DNA of 43,734 nt, taken from a virus. Both the position numbers and the translations under genes were made by a program. Every line of letters begins with the position of its first letter. Position 1 is the stretch's first letter. Of this stretch, positions 10,269-20,800 are shown piece by piece. The notes beneath the pieces are model-generated. The model saw only the letters and a list, made by a program, of their open reading frames with translations, was not told where the DNA came from and made no database searches. Location of the stretch: the IMG/VR virus record IMGVR_UViG_3300025096_000042, positions 1-43,734 of that record. One strand, 5' to 3'.

Positions 10269-10634
10269 ATGTCAATTACACCTCGTAGCCGTAAGGCTAA
10301 GGGGAGACGGTTACAACAAGAAGTATGCAATTTATTGTTAGAACAATTCTCCCACCTAGAACAAGACGATATCAAGCCAGCTATTATGGGAGAAAGTGGT
10401 GAAGATGTAAAACTTTCCCCAGCTGCCCGCCGATCCATTCCCTATTCGTTTGAATGTAAATCCCAAGAAAGACTTAATATCTGGCAAGCACTGAATCAAG
10501 CTGACGGCAATAGTAAAGGTCACGAACCTGTTTTGGTCTTTAAACGAAACAGAAGTAAGGTCTATGCGGTTGTTGAATTCGATCATCTTCTAAAGTTGTT
10601 GGAATTAAACAACAATCAGTCATCAGACACTTGA
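10269..10634 (+). CDS. PD-(D/E)XK nuclease, Holliday-junction-resolvase-like (121 aa)
   Basis: Likely a small DNA endonuclease acting in recombination or DNA processing. The basic N-terminus (KAKGRRLQQEV) is followed by GEDVKLSPAARRSIPYSF and then ECK, which reads as the D...ExK active-site pattern of the PD-(D/E)XK superfamily. LNIWQALNQA and a closing beta strand (VLVFKRNRSKVYAVV) fit the compact resolvase or VRR-like fold. An AAAGG sequence precedes the ATG by about 10 nt. It lies just upstream of primase and the SbcCD-like fusion, forming a replication and recombination block. The structure cut is not predictable from sequence. Confidence 0.7.
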   Translation: MSITPRSRKAKGRRLQQEVCNLLLEQFSHLEQDDIKPAIMGESGEDVKLSPAARRSIPYSFECKSQERLNIWQALNQADGNSKGHEPVLVFKRNRSKVYAVVEFDHLLKLLELNNNQSSDT

Positions 10635-10659
10635 CAAATCCCACAAAACCTTGTAGCTT
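10631..10659 (+). promoter_or_regulatory. Possible sigma70-like promoter before primase
   Basis: A perfect -35 hexamer TTGACA (10631-10636) overlaps the end of the nuclease gene. With 17 bp spacing the -10 hexamer would be TAGCTT, which matches TATAAT at only three positions. The primase ATG is 7 nt farther on without a clear Shine-Dalgarno, so any transcript would have a very short leader. It is a weak candidate. Confidence 0.3.
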
Positions 10660-10665
10660 ATCTAC

Positions 10666-11583
10666 ATGAATGATATATTACTGTCCATAGAAAGTGTTAT
10701 TGGGTCATCTACGAAATCAACCAAAGACGAACGGTTGTTTATTTGCCCATTTTGTTATCACCACAAACCAAAATTATCCATAAACTTTGGAAGGCGAATA
10801 GGTTTTTGGAAGTGTTGGGTTTGTGATGAGAGTGGTAAACGATTTTCTACACTTTTATACCGTCTTGGATATTCTCGAAAAGAAATAAAAGATGTTCTTC
10901 AGGACCATGAAGATTTTTCTTATAAGAAGGAACACAAAGATGAGAATACTAGAAAGATTTCCTTACCTAGAGAATACAAACCCCTTTGGCGACCAAGTGG
11001 GGGTTTTGAATATCCCAATGCTATTAAATTTCTTAAAGATCGTGGTTTAACTAAATATGATATCTATCGGTATCAGATTGGTTATTGTGAGGATGGTTTA
11101 TATAAATCACGGATTATCATTCCTTCATATGACGAAGAGATGAAGTTAAATTACTTTGTTTCCAGATGTTATTATGATTCCCCGATTAAATACAAAAACC
11201 CCCCAGCATCTAGAAATAATATTATATTTGAAAATTTAATTAATTGGAAGATGCCTGTGGTTTTGGTCGAGGGAATGTTTGATGCAATTGCTGTGAGAAG
11301 GAATTGTATTCCGTTGTTGGGTAAGATTATGTCTGATAAGTTGAAACAGACTTTAATTAAAACCAAGCCACCTGAAGTTTATGTAATGTTAGATAGAGAT
11401 GCTCAAAAAGAAGCTATGAAAATTGAACAGTATTTGAAATCTTTTTATATAAATGCTAAATTGGTTATACCAACAGATAAAGATCCTAGTGATTTGGGTT
11501 TTGAAAAATCATGGGAAGTTATTGGTGATGCAATTAAAAGTACCTTTGTGGATCTTGTTGGTACGAGGTTCAAAACCGTATAA
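10666..11583 (+). CDS. DNA primase, zinc finger plus Toprim (305 aa)
   Basis: Synthesises RNA primers for phage DNA replication. A zinc-binding domain is visible at the N-terminus (C27-x2-C30 and C50-x2-C53, with His32/His33 nearby). A middle region follows, then a Toprim core with VVLVEGMFDAIA (Glu202), LDRD (Asp243, Asp245) and DPSD (273-276). These are the metal-binding acidic residues of DnaG/T4 gp61-type primases. At 305 residues it is shorter than cellular DnaG and has no helicase domain; no helicase is in this window. The ATG lacks an obvious Shine-Dalgarno. The next gene starts 3 nt after the stop. Confidence 0.85.
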   Translation: MNDILLSIESVIGSSTKSTKDERLFICPFCYHHKPKLSINFGRRIGFWKCWVCDESGKRFSTLLYRLGYSRKEIKDVLQDHEDFSYKKEHKDENTRKISLPREYKPLWRPSGGFEYPNAIKFLKDRGLTKYDIYRYQIGYCEDGLYKSRIIIPSYDEEMKLNYFVSRCYYDSPIKYKNPPASRNNIIFENLINWKMPVVLVEGMFDAIAVRRNCIPLLGKIMSDKLKQTLIKTKPPEVYVMLDRDAQKEAMKIEQYLKSFYINAKLVIPTDKDPSDLGFEKSWEVIGDAIKSTFVDLVGTRFKTV

Positions 11584-11586
11584 TAT

Positions 11587-14500
11587 ATGAAAATAATTGA
11601 TGTTAAATTTGATAAGTTAAATAGAGTAGTACATTTAGCGGATATTCATATTCGTCTTTTTAAAAGACATGCTGAATATAAAAGATCTTTTAGAAAACTC
11701 TACAAGGAATTAAAACAATTAGATCTAGATCAAGGTGTAATTGTTGTTGCAGGGGACATTCTACATGCCAAACTGGATATGTCCCCAGAGATGGTTGCAT
11801 TAACTTCAGATTTTTTGACAAGTCTTGCAAAAATAGCTCCCACATTAATCATTGATGGGAATCACGATTTAAATTTATCCAATCCACATCGAATGAACAG
11901 TCTGTATCCGATCATCAACAATATTGATCATCCAGATTTACATTATCTATCTGAAAGTGATGTTTATAGGGTAGCGGACACAGAATTTGCTGTATTTTCA
12001 ATTATAGATGCTTATTCTAATCCTGAAAATTGGCCAAAGGCAGAGGACATGACGGCTAAAACAAAAATAGCTTTGTATCACGGACCTGTTTATGGAGCAA
12101 AGACGGATACAAATTATATGATTAGTTCTCGTCACGTTGAGGTTGGTGAATTTAATGGATTTGATGCTGTTATGCTTGGTGATATTCACACACACCAAGT
12201 TATGCAAAAAAGGAATAAATCACAAAAAAAACCAATTATTGCATATGCATCTAGTTTGATTCAACAAAATCATGGTGAAAAATTATTTGGACATGGATAT
12301 AATGTTTGGGAATTGCCATCTTGTAAGATGCAGTTTTGCGAGTTAGAAAGTGATACAGGATATGTTACCCTAGAAATAAAAAGTGAAGATTTAAATAAAT
12401 TAGTTATACCCGATAACCTTCCGAAGAATCTTCGATTACGGTTGTTTGCTTCGAATATTGAAAATACCAAACTTAAAAAGATTATTGCTGTTATAAGAAA
12501 GAAATATAAATTATTAGATATTAACATAAATCCAAGTAAACTTGATCCCCAAACACTAACATCACAAACAGAAAGATTTGATACAGGAGATCTTAGTGAT
12601 GTTAATGTTCAGAATTCATTAATACAAGATTGGATACTTTCTAATTATCCAACGATATCTGAAGAAACCGTTGAATCGGTTGTGGAGATTAACAAGCGGG
12701 TAAATGGATTAATTAATTATTCAGATCAATCTAGAAATATTCATTGGAAACCTCTTAAATTTGAATTTTCAAATTTATTCTCTTTTGGTGAAAATAATGT
12801 TATAGATTTTACAAATATGTCTGGTACTAATGGAATTTTTGCTCCAAATGCTAGTGGTAAAAGTTCTTCTATGGAAGCTCTTAGTTTTTGTTTATTTGAC
12901 AAGACTCCAAGAGCATTCCGTGGTGATCATATTATGAACATTAGGAAGAAGAGTTTTGATTGTAAATTAGCGTTCGATGTTAATGGTGAGGTTTATGTCA
13001 TTAAACGAACGGGGAAGAAGAACAAAAAAGGAACAGTTAGAGTAGATGTAGAGTTTTGGAAAGAGAATGATAATGGCACCAAAACTATTTTAAATGGTGA
13101 AGATCGTTTTGATACCAATGCAAACATTCGTTCTATTGTCGGCACATATGAGGATTTTATTTTAACAACCCTATCCGGTCAGCATGGAAATTCATTGTTT
13201 ATTGATAAGTCTAATTCAGAAAGAAAAGTTCTTCTTAATCAATTCATGGGTTTGAATATTTTTGAACAATTAGAACGAGTTGCTAATGAAGAAAGTAAAG
13301 AACTCTATGGAGTTCTAAAGAAGTTTTCTAGAGAAGATTTTACAGAACAATTGGTATCATTGCAGAATGACATAGAAACTCATAATATTGAATTGTTGGA
13401 AGTTCAAACTGAAATTGATGATTTTGATAGAGAGATAGAGGGCTTACAGGTTGAAATGGAAACTCTTTCATCTGAAAGAATTAAATTGCCTGTTACAAAT
13501 ATGGATAGGACATCGTTGGCAAAGTCCAAAAAATCTTTTATTAAGAAAAAAGACCAAATTGAAAAAAATATTGAGGTGTTGGTTTCTCAGTCTAATCTAA
13601 CTAAAGACAAAATTGATTCTCTGGAATCTAAATTGGATAAGCTTGATGTTGATGAACTAGAAGAGATATATGAAAAATATCAAACTTATGAAAAAGATAT
13701 GGTTAAGTTGGAACAGGAATACAATTTGTTAACAACTTCTATTAACAATAAGCAAAATACAATTAATCAAATTTCAAAGTTTAAGCACAATCCAGACTGT
13801 GAGATTTGTATTGAAAATAATAAATCAAAATTAGAGCAAATACATAAAATTGATGAAGAGATAAAAACATTTTCAAATAAAACTTCTACATTGGTCATTG
13901 ATATAGAAGAATGTAAAAATGAACTTCTTAATTTAAAAGATAGTTATGATTCATACCTGACAACAGTATCTATGATGAAGGTTTTGAAGGATCACACTTT
14001 AAGTTATGACACTTCTAAAAATTCTATTGATAGGTATAAAAATCAGATAGCGGTTATAGATTCCGATATAAAAGAATGTATACAAAATATAAATCAGATT
14101 GATGAGTACAAGGAATCTTTAATAAAGAATAAAAAAATTGATGATAGTATTTCTAAATTAAAAAAATCAAAATCTACGATTAAAAAGAGCATCGCTAAAT
14201 TAACTACCAGTAAGATGGAAATACATTCTGATCTTAAGGTTAAAGAAAATAGTCGTTCCTTCATTATGGAACAGTTGGAAGAGATGACTAAGATTGAAAG
14301 AGAGTTTGAAGCGTATCGTTATTATATGGAAGCTATCAATAAGGATGGGTTGCCGTATAAGTTAATTTCAAAAACCATACCAAGTATTGAGGCTGAGATC
14401 AATTCTATCCTTTCACAGATTGTTACATTCTCTATTGCTTTGGATGTGGATGGTAAGAACTTTGGTGGTAGAATTGTTTATGACCATGAGAGATCATGGC

Positions 14501-14790
14501 CGCTTGAGAACTCGTCTGGCATGGAGCGGTTCATTAGTAGTCTTGCGATACGAGTTGCTTTGTTAAAAGCTTCTAATTTGCCCAAGTCAAACTTTCTTAT
14601 AATTGATGAAGGAATGGGTAGTCTTGATACAGAATTTTTGCATGGAATGCAATTGATGTTTGATTTGTTGAAAAGTCAATTTGATTTCGTTATTGTTATC
14701 AGTCACTTAGATAATATTCGTGATATGGTGGATAATATTTTAGAAATTAGGAGCACTAATGGTTATAGCCATATCAACATATTAGGTTAA
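11587..14790 (+). CDS. Fused SbcD-like nuclease and SbcC-like ATPase (gp47-gp46 fusion, 1067 aa)
   Basis: A recombination nuclease of the Mre11-Rad50/SbcCD type, which processes DNA ends for recombination-dependent replication. The nuclease domain (about 1-260) has calcineurin-type metal motifs: DxH at 19-21, GD at 56-57, GNHD at 91-94, His165, and GDIHTH at 198-203. The ATPase half begins near 390 with Walker A GIFAPNASGKSS (Lys425). A long coiled coil carries a CxxC zinc hook (Cys738, Cys741). The C-terminus has the signature SSGME (976-980), Walker B LIIDE (Asp1007, Glu1008), a D-loop SLD, and an SHL switch. In T4, gp47 and gp46 are separate proteins; here both halves are complete in one uninterrupted frame. 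No clear Shine-Dalgarno. Confidence 0.9.
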   Translation: MKIIDVKFDKLNRVVHLADIHIRLFKRHAEYKRSFRKLYKELKQLDLDQGVIVVAGDILHAKLDMSPEMVALTSDFLTSLAKIAPTLIIDGNHDLNLSNPHRMNSLYPIINNIDHPDLHYLSESDVYRVADTEFAVFSIIDAYSNPENWPKAEDMTAKTKIALYHGPVYGAKTDTNYMISSRHVEVGEFNGFDAVMLGDIHTHQVMQKRNKSQKKPIIAYASSLIQQNHGEKLFGHGYNVWELPSCKMQFCELESDTGYVTLEIKSEDLNKLVIPDNLPKNLRLRLFASNIENTKLKKIIAVIRKKYKLLDININPSKLDPQTLTSQTERFDTGDLSDVNVQNSLIQDWILSNYPTISEETVESVVEINKRVNGLINYSDQSRNIHWKPLKFEFSNLFSFGENNVIDFTNMSGTNGIFAPNASGKSSSMEALSFCLFDKTPRAFRGDHIMNIRKKSFDCKLAFDVNGEVYVIKRTGKKNKKGTVRVDVEFWKENDNGTKTILNGEDRFDTNANIRSIVGTYEDFILTTLSGQHGNSLFIDKSNSERKVLLNQFMGLNIFEQLERVANEESKELYGVLKKFSREDFTEQLVSLQNDIETHNIELLEVQTEIDDFDREIEGLQVEMETLSSERIKLPVTNMDRTSLAKSKKSFIKKKDQIEKNIEVLVSQSNLTKDKIDSLESKLDKLDVDELEEIYEKYQTYEKDMVKLEQEYNLLTTSINNKQNTINQISKFKHNPDCEICIENNKSKLEQIHKIDEEIKTFSNKTSTLVIDIEECKNELLNLKDSYDSYLTTVSMMKVLKDHTLSYDTSKNSIDRYKNQIAVIDSDIKECIQNINQIDEYKESLIKNKKIDDSISKLKKSKSTIKKSIAKLTTSKMEIHSDLKVKENSRSFIMEQLEEMTKIEREFEAYRYYMEAINKDGLPYKLISKTIPSIEAEINSILSQIVTFSIALDVDGKNFGGRIVYDHERSWPLENSSGMERFISSLAIRVALLKASNLPKSNFLIIDEGMGSLDTEFLHGMQLMFDLLKSQFDFVIVISHLDNIRDMVDNILEIRSTNGYSHINILG

Positions 14791-14799
14791 TTTGATACT

Positions 14800-14809
14800 T
14801 ATTTAGTAG
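14800..14809 (+). promoter_or_regulatory. Promoter-like TATTTAGTAG before the tail fibre gene
   Basis: TATTTAGTAG begins 32 nt before the fibre ATG in a 41 nt gap. It resembles the TATTTATAG element found at a similar distance before several other transcription units. No Shine-Dalgarno is visible in the rest of the leader. Confidence 0.35.
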
Positions 14810-14831
14810 GGAACTTTTACATTTATAAATT

Positions 14832-17800
14832 ATGGCCAGAATACTTAAAAAACCACTTAAACAGAATCTTTTTAAGATACCTGTTTTAATTGAAGATACT
14901 AAACATTATTCAGAGTATTTTGAGGTATCTCAATTAAATAGAATTTTTCATGCTGGTAAGAACGGATTTTTAATTCGTGGAAGCCGGTTTTTACAGAAAG
15001 GTACTGAGATTTCAATTGAAGTATTGGATAGATATGGCAATTCTGTTTTTGTTACTCCCGTTGCTAACTATACTGAAGCTGGTTCACGATTAGTATCCGT
15101 TGAAATCTTTGAAAAAACACCGCCGGGGCCCGGAAAGCTCATTATTTTGGGAACTGCTAATAAACATTCTGATGGACGAAGTATAGTTCCCCGATGGCGT
15201 GGAAAGCCAAATGTTCGTTGGGTTGTTCCAATTCAAATTGAACCAACGAATCAAAATACTAGTCAAATACGTTTATCAAATGATCCGGTAGCGGTTGTCA
15301 CTCAACAGAGTTTTCTAACCACTCGTATTGATAAGACAGTCAAGGTGGATATGGGTCCGGGCCAACCTACCGTTGATAAATGGAACCGTGAAACCGCTGG
15401 GCCCCACACAGCCTCTTTACAATATAATTACGAAGGTCATAGATCAGATGGTTACGCAATTACTATGATGAGTAGGAGTGGTGCACCATTACCGTTTTTT
15501 GATACAGTAAATACAGATGGATATTTTACAGGTTCAGTTTCTAAAAGAATAATTGAGTCGTCTTCACTTGGGACAATAACTGTTGTTTCAAATCCCGTTA
15601 CTGCAAGTGTTAGTATGTCCCTTGACAAAATTTTAGATGAAACAATTGCTATTACAACAACACCAATTAAATTTGACGATGGGACTGATTATCTTAATCC
15701 AGTTTTAGCATCTGGTTCTTATGAAAGAGTGGTATCGGGAAGTGGAACCTCTAAACAAACAATTGAACAATATACTTCTAGTGTAGTATTTGAATATGTT
15801 TCCGAATCTGTGGCTAGAACTCAGTCCACATCTTCTGTTATAAATTTTAGAATACCAAAGATACAAACAAGTACTGGTGAAATTTCAAAGGTTAAAATTA
15901 GCGCAAAAGAATCAAACAAAGCTATTACAGCATTTCGACCATTTGCAGAATTTGTACCAACCGAACGAAATTTAATTACATCCTCTACCGACATAGGAGA
16001 TTTATCAGCTGGAACATTCCCGGCAACATCTATTTTAGATGATAACTGGTTTGGAGCTTTAATCACCGATCTTGATGGAGATTTTAACCAACCAGCGTAT
16101 GAAAATAGTGGTTCTGGATTTACAGCATCTTTGGTGGTACCAATTGTAACTTCATCAGAAAATATTCTTGAAGGATTCCACGCGGACCATACTTCAAGTG
16201 TTGTGCCGTATTTTGTTGGAACAAAAAATCACCATCAACTTTACAGAGATACCGAATATACTTTAAGATATACCGCAGTTTATACGCCAACTCATGTTAC
16301 TAGTTCTAATAATTCTGCTGTTGCAACATATTCAACTACAAATAGTGGATCAATACGAACATTTTTAACTAGAATTGGAAGTGGTTCTGATGCAAGAACT
16401 AGTTCATCTGTAGCTAATAATGATAATGATGAACCAAGGGAAGTGGGGTCAATTTCAAAATATGGTTTATTGGTTGATAAACTTATTGCACAAAAACGAG
16501 ATAAATCTTTATATGAACGGGAAGTAAATTTTAAAGTACCAAGAGATGGGGTATCTTATTTAAGATTCAAGATTGATGGTGGATTTTGGCATTTTGGAAA
16601 TATTGAAATTACGCCGACTGTTGAGAAGGGATATCATCCAGATGAAATTATTTTCGATGCAGATGCCGCTGGTTTAGTTAATACCACAACCGATTTTAGG
16701 GTTCAGTTTTTAAATTTTGAAGACAACCCTATTGACCATGAGATTATAGTTCCGAATTTCCATGTTTCGAGTAGTAGATTAGTTAAGTCTTTAAAACTAT
16801 CATCAGACATATCATCATTTACCTTTGGCGCAGCAGGAGACATTCTTGGTGAAGAAACAGCTTCTATAACTGTGACATCTACAAATATTCTAAACCCTGC
16901 CTCGATTTCAATACAAGGATTCACCTCTTCATATGGTCCAGTAACTTCATCCTTCTTCAGCGATACTGGCTCTGTAGAGTCGGGGACTGCAGGATCATTT
17001 GACATATATTATACAGCGTTCGGAGAACAATCGGGGTCAAATGATGCTTATACATCTTCCCTTCGTGTTACAGCAACAGCAGATGGAGTTTCTGATAGTA
17101 TAGATGTTACAAGAGCTTCAGCTGGGGGTCAGGGTGGCCCACCGGGAGCTGCTGGTACAGATTCAAAAACAGTGAATTTAACTTCAAATTACTATGTGGT
17201 CGCATATAACGACTCTGGAAGTATGCCAACACCTAGTGTAGATGTAGATGTCGGACTTACTGCATCCGCACAAAATTTTGTCGATCCGTGGTTTAAATTT
17301 ACAGGTGATGGGATTAGTGATGAGACTGAATATATTGATGGTAATAATATTGCAGGTAGTGGAACTGATACCTTTATATGGCCCGTACCAGCTGCTTATT
17401 TTAAAGATCCTCAAACCGTTAAAGTAAGCATACAAGAGGGATCTTCGGGTGGTGAGGTTGCTTATGACTCATTAAGCATAGTCGCAATTAGACCGGGCGC
17501 CGATGCAACTACGGTTATACTTACCAATGAGGCGCATGCCATACCCGCAGATAGTGATGGAGTGGTGACATCATATGCCAATTCTGGTACGGACATTAAA
17601 GTTTGGCAAGGTGCCGCGGCTTTACCATATGATGATTCAGATCCGTATACTTCGGGATCATTTAGAGTTTCAGGTTCGGGAACTAATATAACACCTAATC
17701 CTTACCCATCAACCGTTTCTACATATATACGGCAATATGAGTCCGCATCTAGTATGCCTGATAGTCAAACTAGTGCTTCGATTGCATATACGATAACCGT

Positions 17801-20800
17801 GACAGATATGTCTGGAACTTCAACAGATTATACAAAAGTTCAAACTTTTTCAAAAACATCAGCTGGACCTCCTGGCCCCACTGGCCCAACTGGTGCTGGT
17901 ATTATTTTCCGTGGAGCGTGGTCCCATTCGGTGTCTCCAGCAGTGCAGTATACATCCAGTGCTACAAGAAAAGATGTTGTTCAACATGGTAGTACTTATT
18001 ATGTTGCTAATGCTACCCATGCATCTACTAACAACACAACATCTGGAACTGGTAAACCACCAACAGATCCACCGTGGACTTCTTTTGGAGAAACATTTGA
18101 CGCTATAGCTACGGATCTTTTATTCACACAAGATGTATATGCTAATAAAACTATAAATGTAGGTTCATCTGCTAGCACTCCAATAATTGCATTAAATGCT
18201 GATTCTGGATCAACAGGAGCATATGAGAATCCTTATATTTCTATTGGTCAGGGTCTTAGTCAAGGTTGGAAATCTGGTAGCGGTGGGATCTTTTTAGGAT
18301 ATCATGGTGGAAAAGCTGCACTCTCTATTGGAGGAACTGGTGGATTTATAGTTGATGAGAGTGGAAGTGTGACTGCATCGGCTGCACAACTTAGTGGATC
18401 AATATCCTCATCTGCTGGTGCAATAGGTGGGTGGGAAATCGGTTCTACTTACTTAAGAACCCTAAATAACCCTACACATTTTGTCATAGATTCCGACAAT
18501 GCTTCACTATCTATAAATTCTTCAACCTTTGGAGTTGATGGCATACAACTTCAATTACATGATGACACAGCCGCGGGGAGTCGCCCAAGATTCTTTGTTG
18601 GAAATTCAACTGGTAGTTTTTTCAAATTTGAAACTAGTTCTTCGGTGGCTCCGTTTGGTGCATCCGCATTGTCAATCTCATCATCTAAGTTTAGTCTTAC
18701 AGCTGCAGGACAACTAACCGCCTCAGATGCCCTATTCACAGGTATCACTGTTGTTTCAGGATCTTTTCTTGGAACTCAGATTGCTGATACCACTCAGTCG
18801 ATCATGATTGGACCAACACGATTTAGAACTAACACTGCCGATCCAGATTTAACCAAACAACTTGTAGTTGATTATACTACTATAAAATCTCACCGGATAT
18901 ATAGTGAAGCTCTCAGTGGAACTCCTTATGATGTCGTTCTTGGTACATATAGTACTGACCACTGGGGACATTTATGGCAATTAGTTTTGGATCAATCGTC
19001 TGGGTCGGTGGGCATTGGTACTAATTTTAGGAATAATTCTACTGGAGGAACCCAATCCACACCCAGAGCTAAGTTACACATTTCTGGTTCATCTGCATTC
19101 CCCTCACAATCTCTATTGTTGGCAGGATCGGGAAGTAACGATGTATTACTTGTTGAGGCTCCATATGGGGTCGGTGGTCAGGTTGGTATTAATACGGTAA
19201 GTCCCGACTCTACATTGCACATGTATAAATCAAGTGGAAATACACAATTACACATACAATCTGTATCTGCTGGAGATCCTACGATCAAGATGACGAGTGG
19301 TAATAACAGGATTGGTGTGTTCAATTTCGAAGATGGTAGTACAACGGCACAGATCCATCTTGATCACAACACAGGAAAATTCCATTTTAGGGCGCATAAT
19401 TCGACTGTTGATGATATGACTATCAGTGAAAATACAACATATATTGCAGGCAACACCGCTGTCGGCCACACGGACCCGATCAGTAAATTTGAGGTGAGGG
19501 AAGATGGCGGCCCTGTGTTAAGCCTCACAAATTCAGATGCTTCGATTCTTGATGATAACCAGTTCGGATACCTGAATTTTTATTCCAATGATGATTCCAC
19601 CAATTCAAAGGGTGGAGTCGCTGGGATCGGGGTGTACGCAGATGCTGACTATAACACAGGCGACACTCCTGCCCGAATGGAGTTCTATTGCCATAGTACG
19701 GGGGCTAACGATGGGACCGTAAAAGGAAACCCCAGCCTACGGATGAGCATTGCCGCCAATGGCAACGTCGGCATCGGCGTGGCGATTCCATCTGAAAAAT
19801 TGCATGTAGATGGCGACATAATGGTGAGTAATGGTAGAGGTATTAGAGGATCGGATAGTCATGAAAGAATTAATTTTCATAATACTGATGGTATCCAGAT
19901 GTATACAAGTAATACGCTCGCCCTCGCTCTTGCAGCTGATCAAAATGCTACATTTTCAGGATCAGTCACAGCCAACGCTGGTGTCGTAGTAGATAACATT
20001 ACAATAGATGGACAAGAGATTGATGTAAGTTCTGGTGATCTAACACTAGATGTGGCAGGAAATATCTATCTTGATGCTGATGGTACATACATTTATCTCC
20101 AAGATGCCACAACCTCCGTTGGACTTTTCAAGTTAACTTCATCAGATTTTTATATAAAATCTGTTGTTTCAGATAAGGATATTATATTTCAAGGCAACGA
20201 TGGCGGTAGTGGAATCACAGCCCTTACCCTTGATATGTCAGATGCAGGGACCGCTACGTTTAATAATAACCTCGTTGTCTCTGGTACCATAGAGGCTGTA
20301 GGACCAGTTACCTCATCACAAGCCGTTCTTGTACCAACTGGTGGTAGTGCTACTGCACCAACGGTGGTATTTGGTGACGGAAATACTGGATTTTATGAAT
20401 CTGGTGATAACGATTTATACTTCACTGCTGACGGCACCGCGACCATGATTCTTGAAGAAAATGCGTTTTATGGTGCAATTTCGATGGGACCAAAAATGGT
20501 CAGGGAGACGCCTAGTACAACTAATCCCGTTTTTTGTTTCAATAGTGATGAAGATACTGGTATTGGTAGAGCAGGTGCAAATACAGGATCGTTGGTTGCG
20601 GGCGGCGTCAATGCATTGAACTGGACCAACGCTGGCCGTGTCGGCATCGGCACGGCGAATCCTGCGGAGAAGCTTGAGGTAACTGGAAATATAGCCCTCA
20701 CGGGCAATCCAGATGCACAGCGTTTCATAATGATAAATGAAACGAACACTGGAGAAACAGCACTTCATATACAAGCGGGCGCAGGATCAGCGGCATATGG

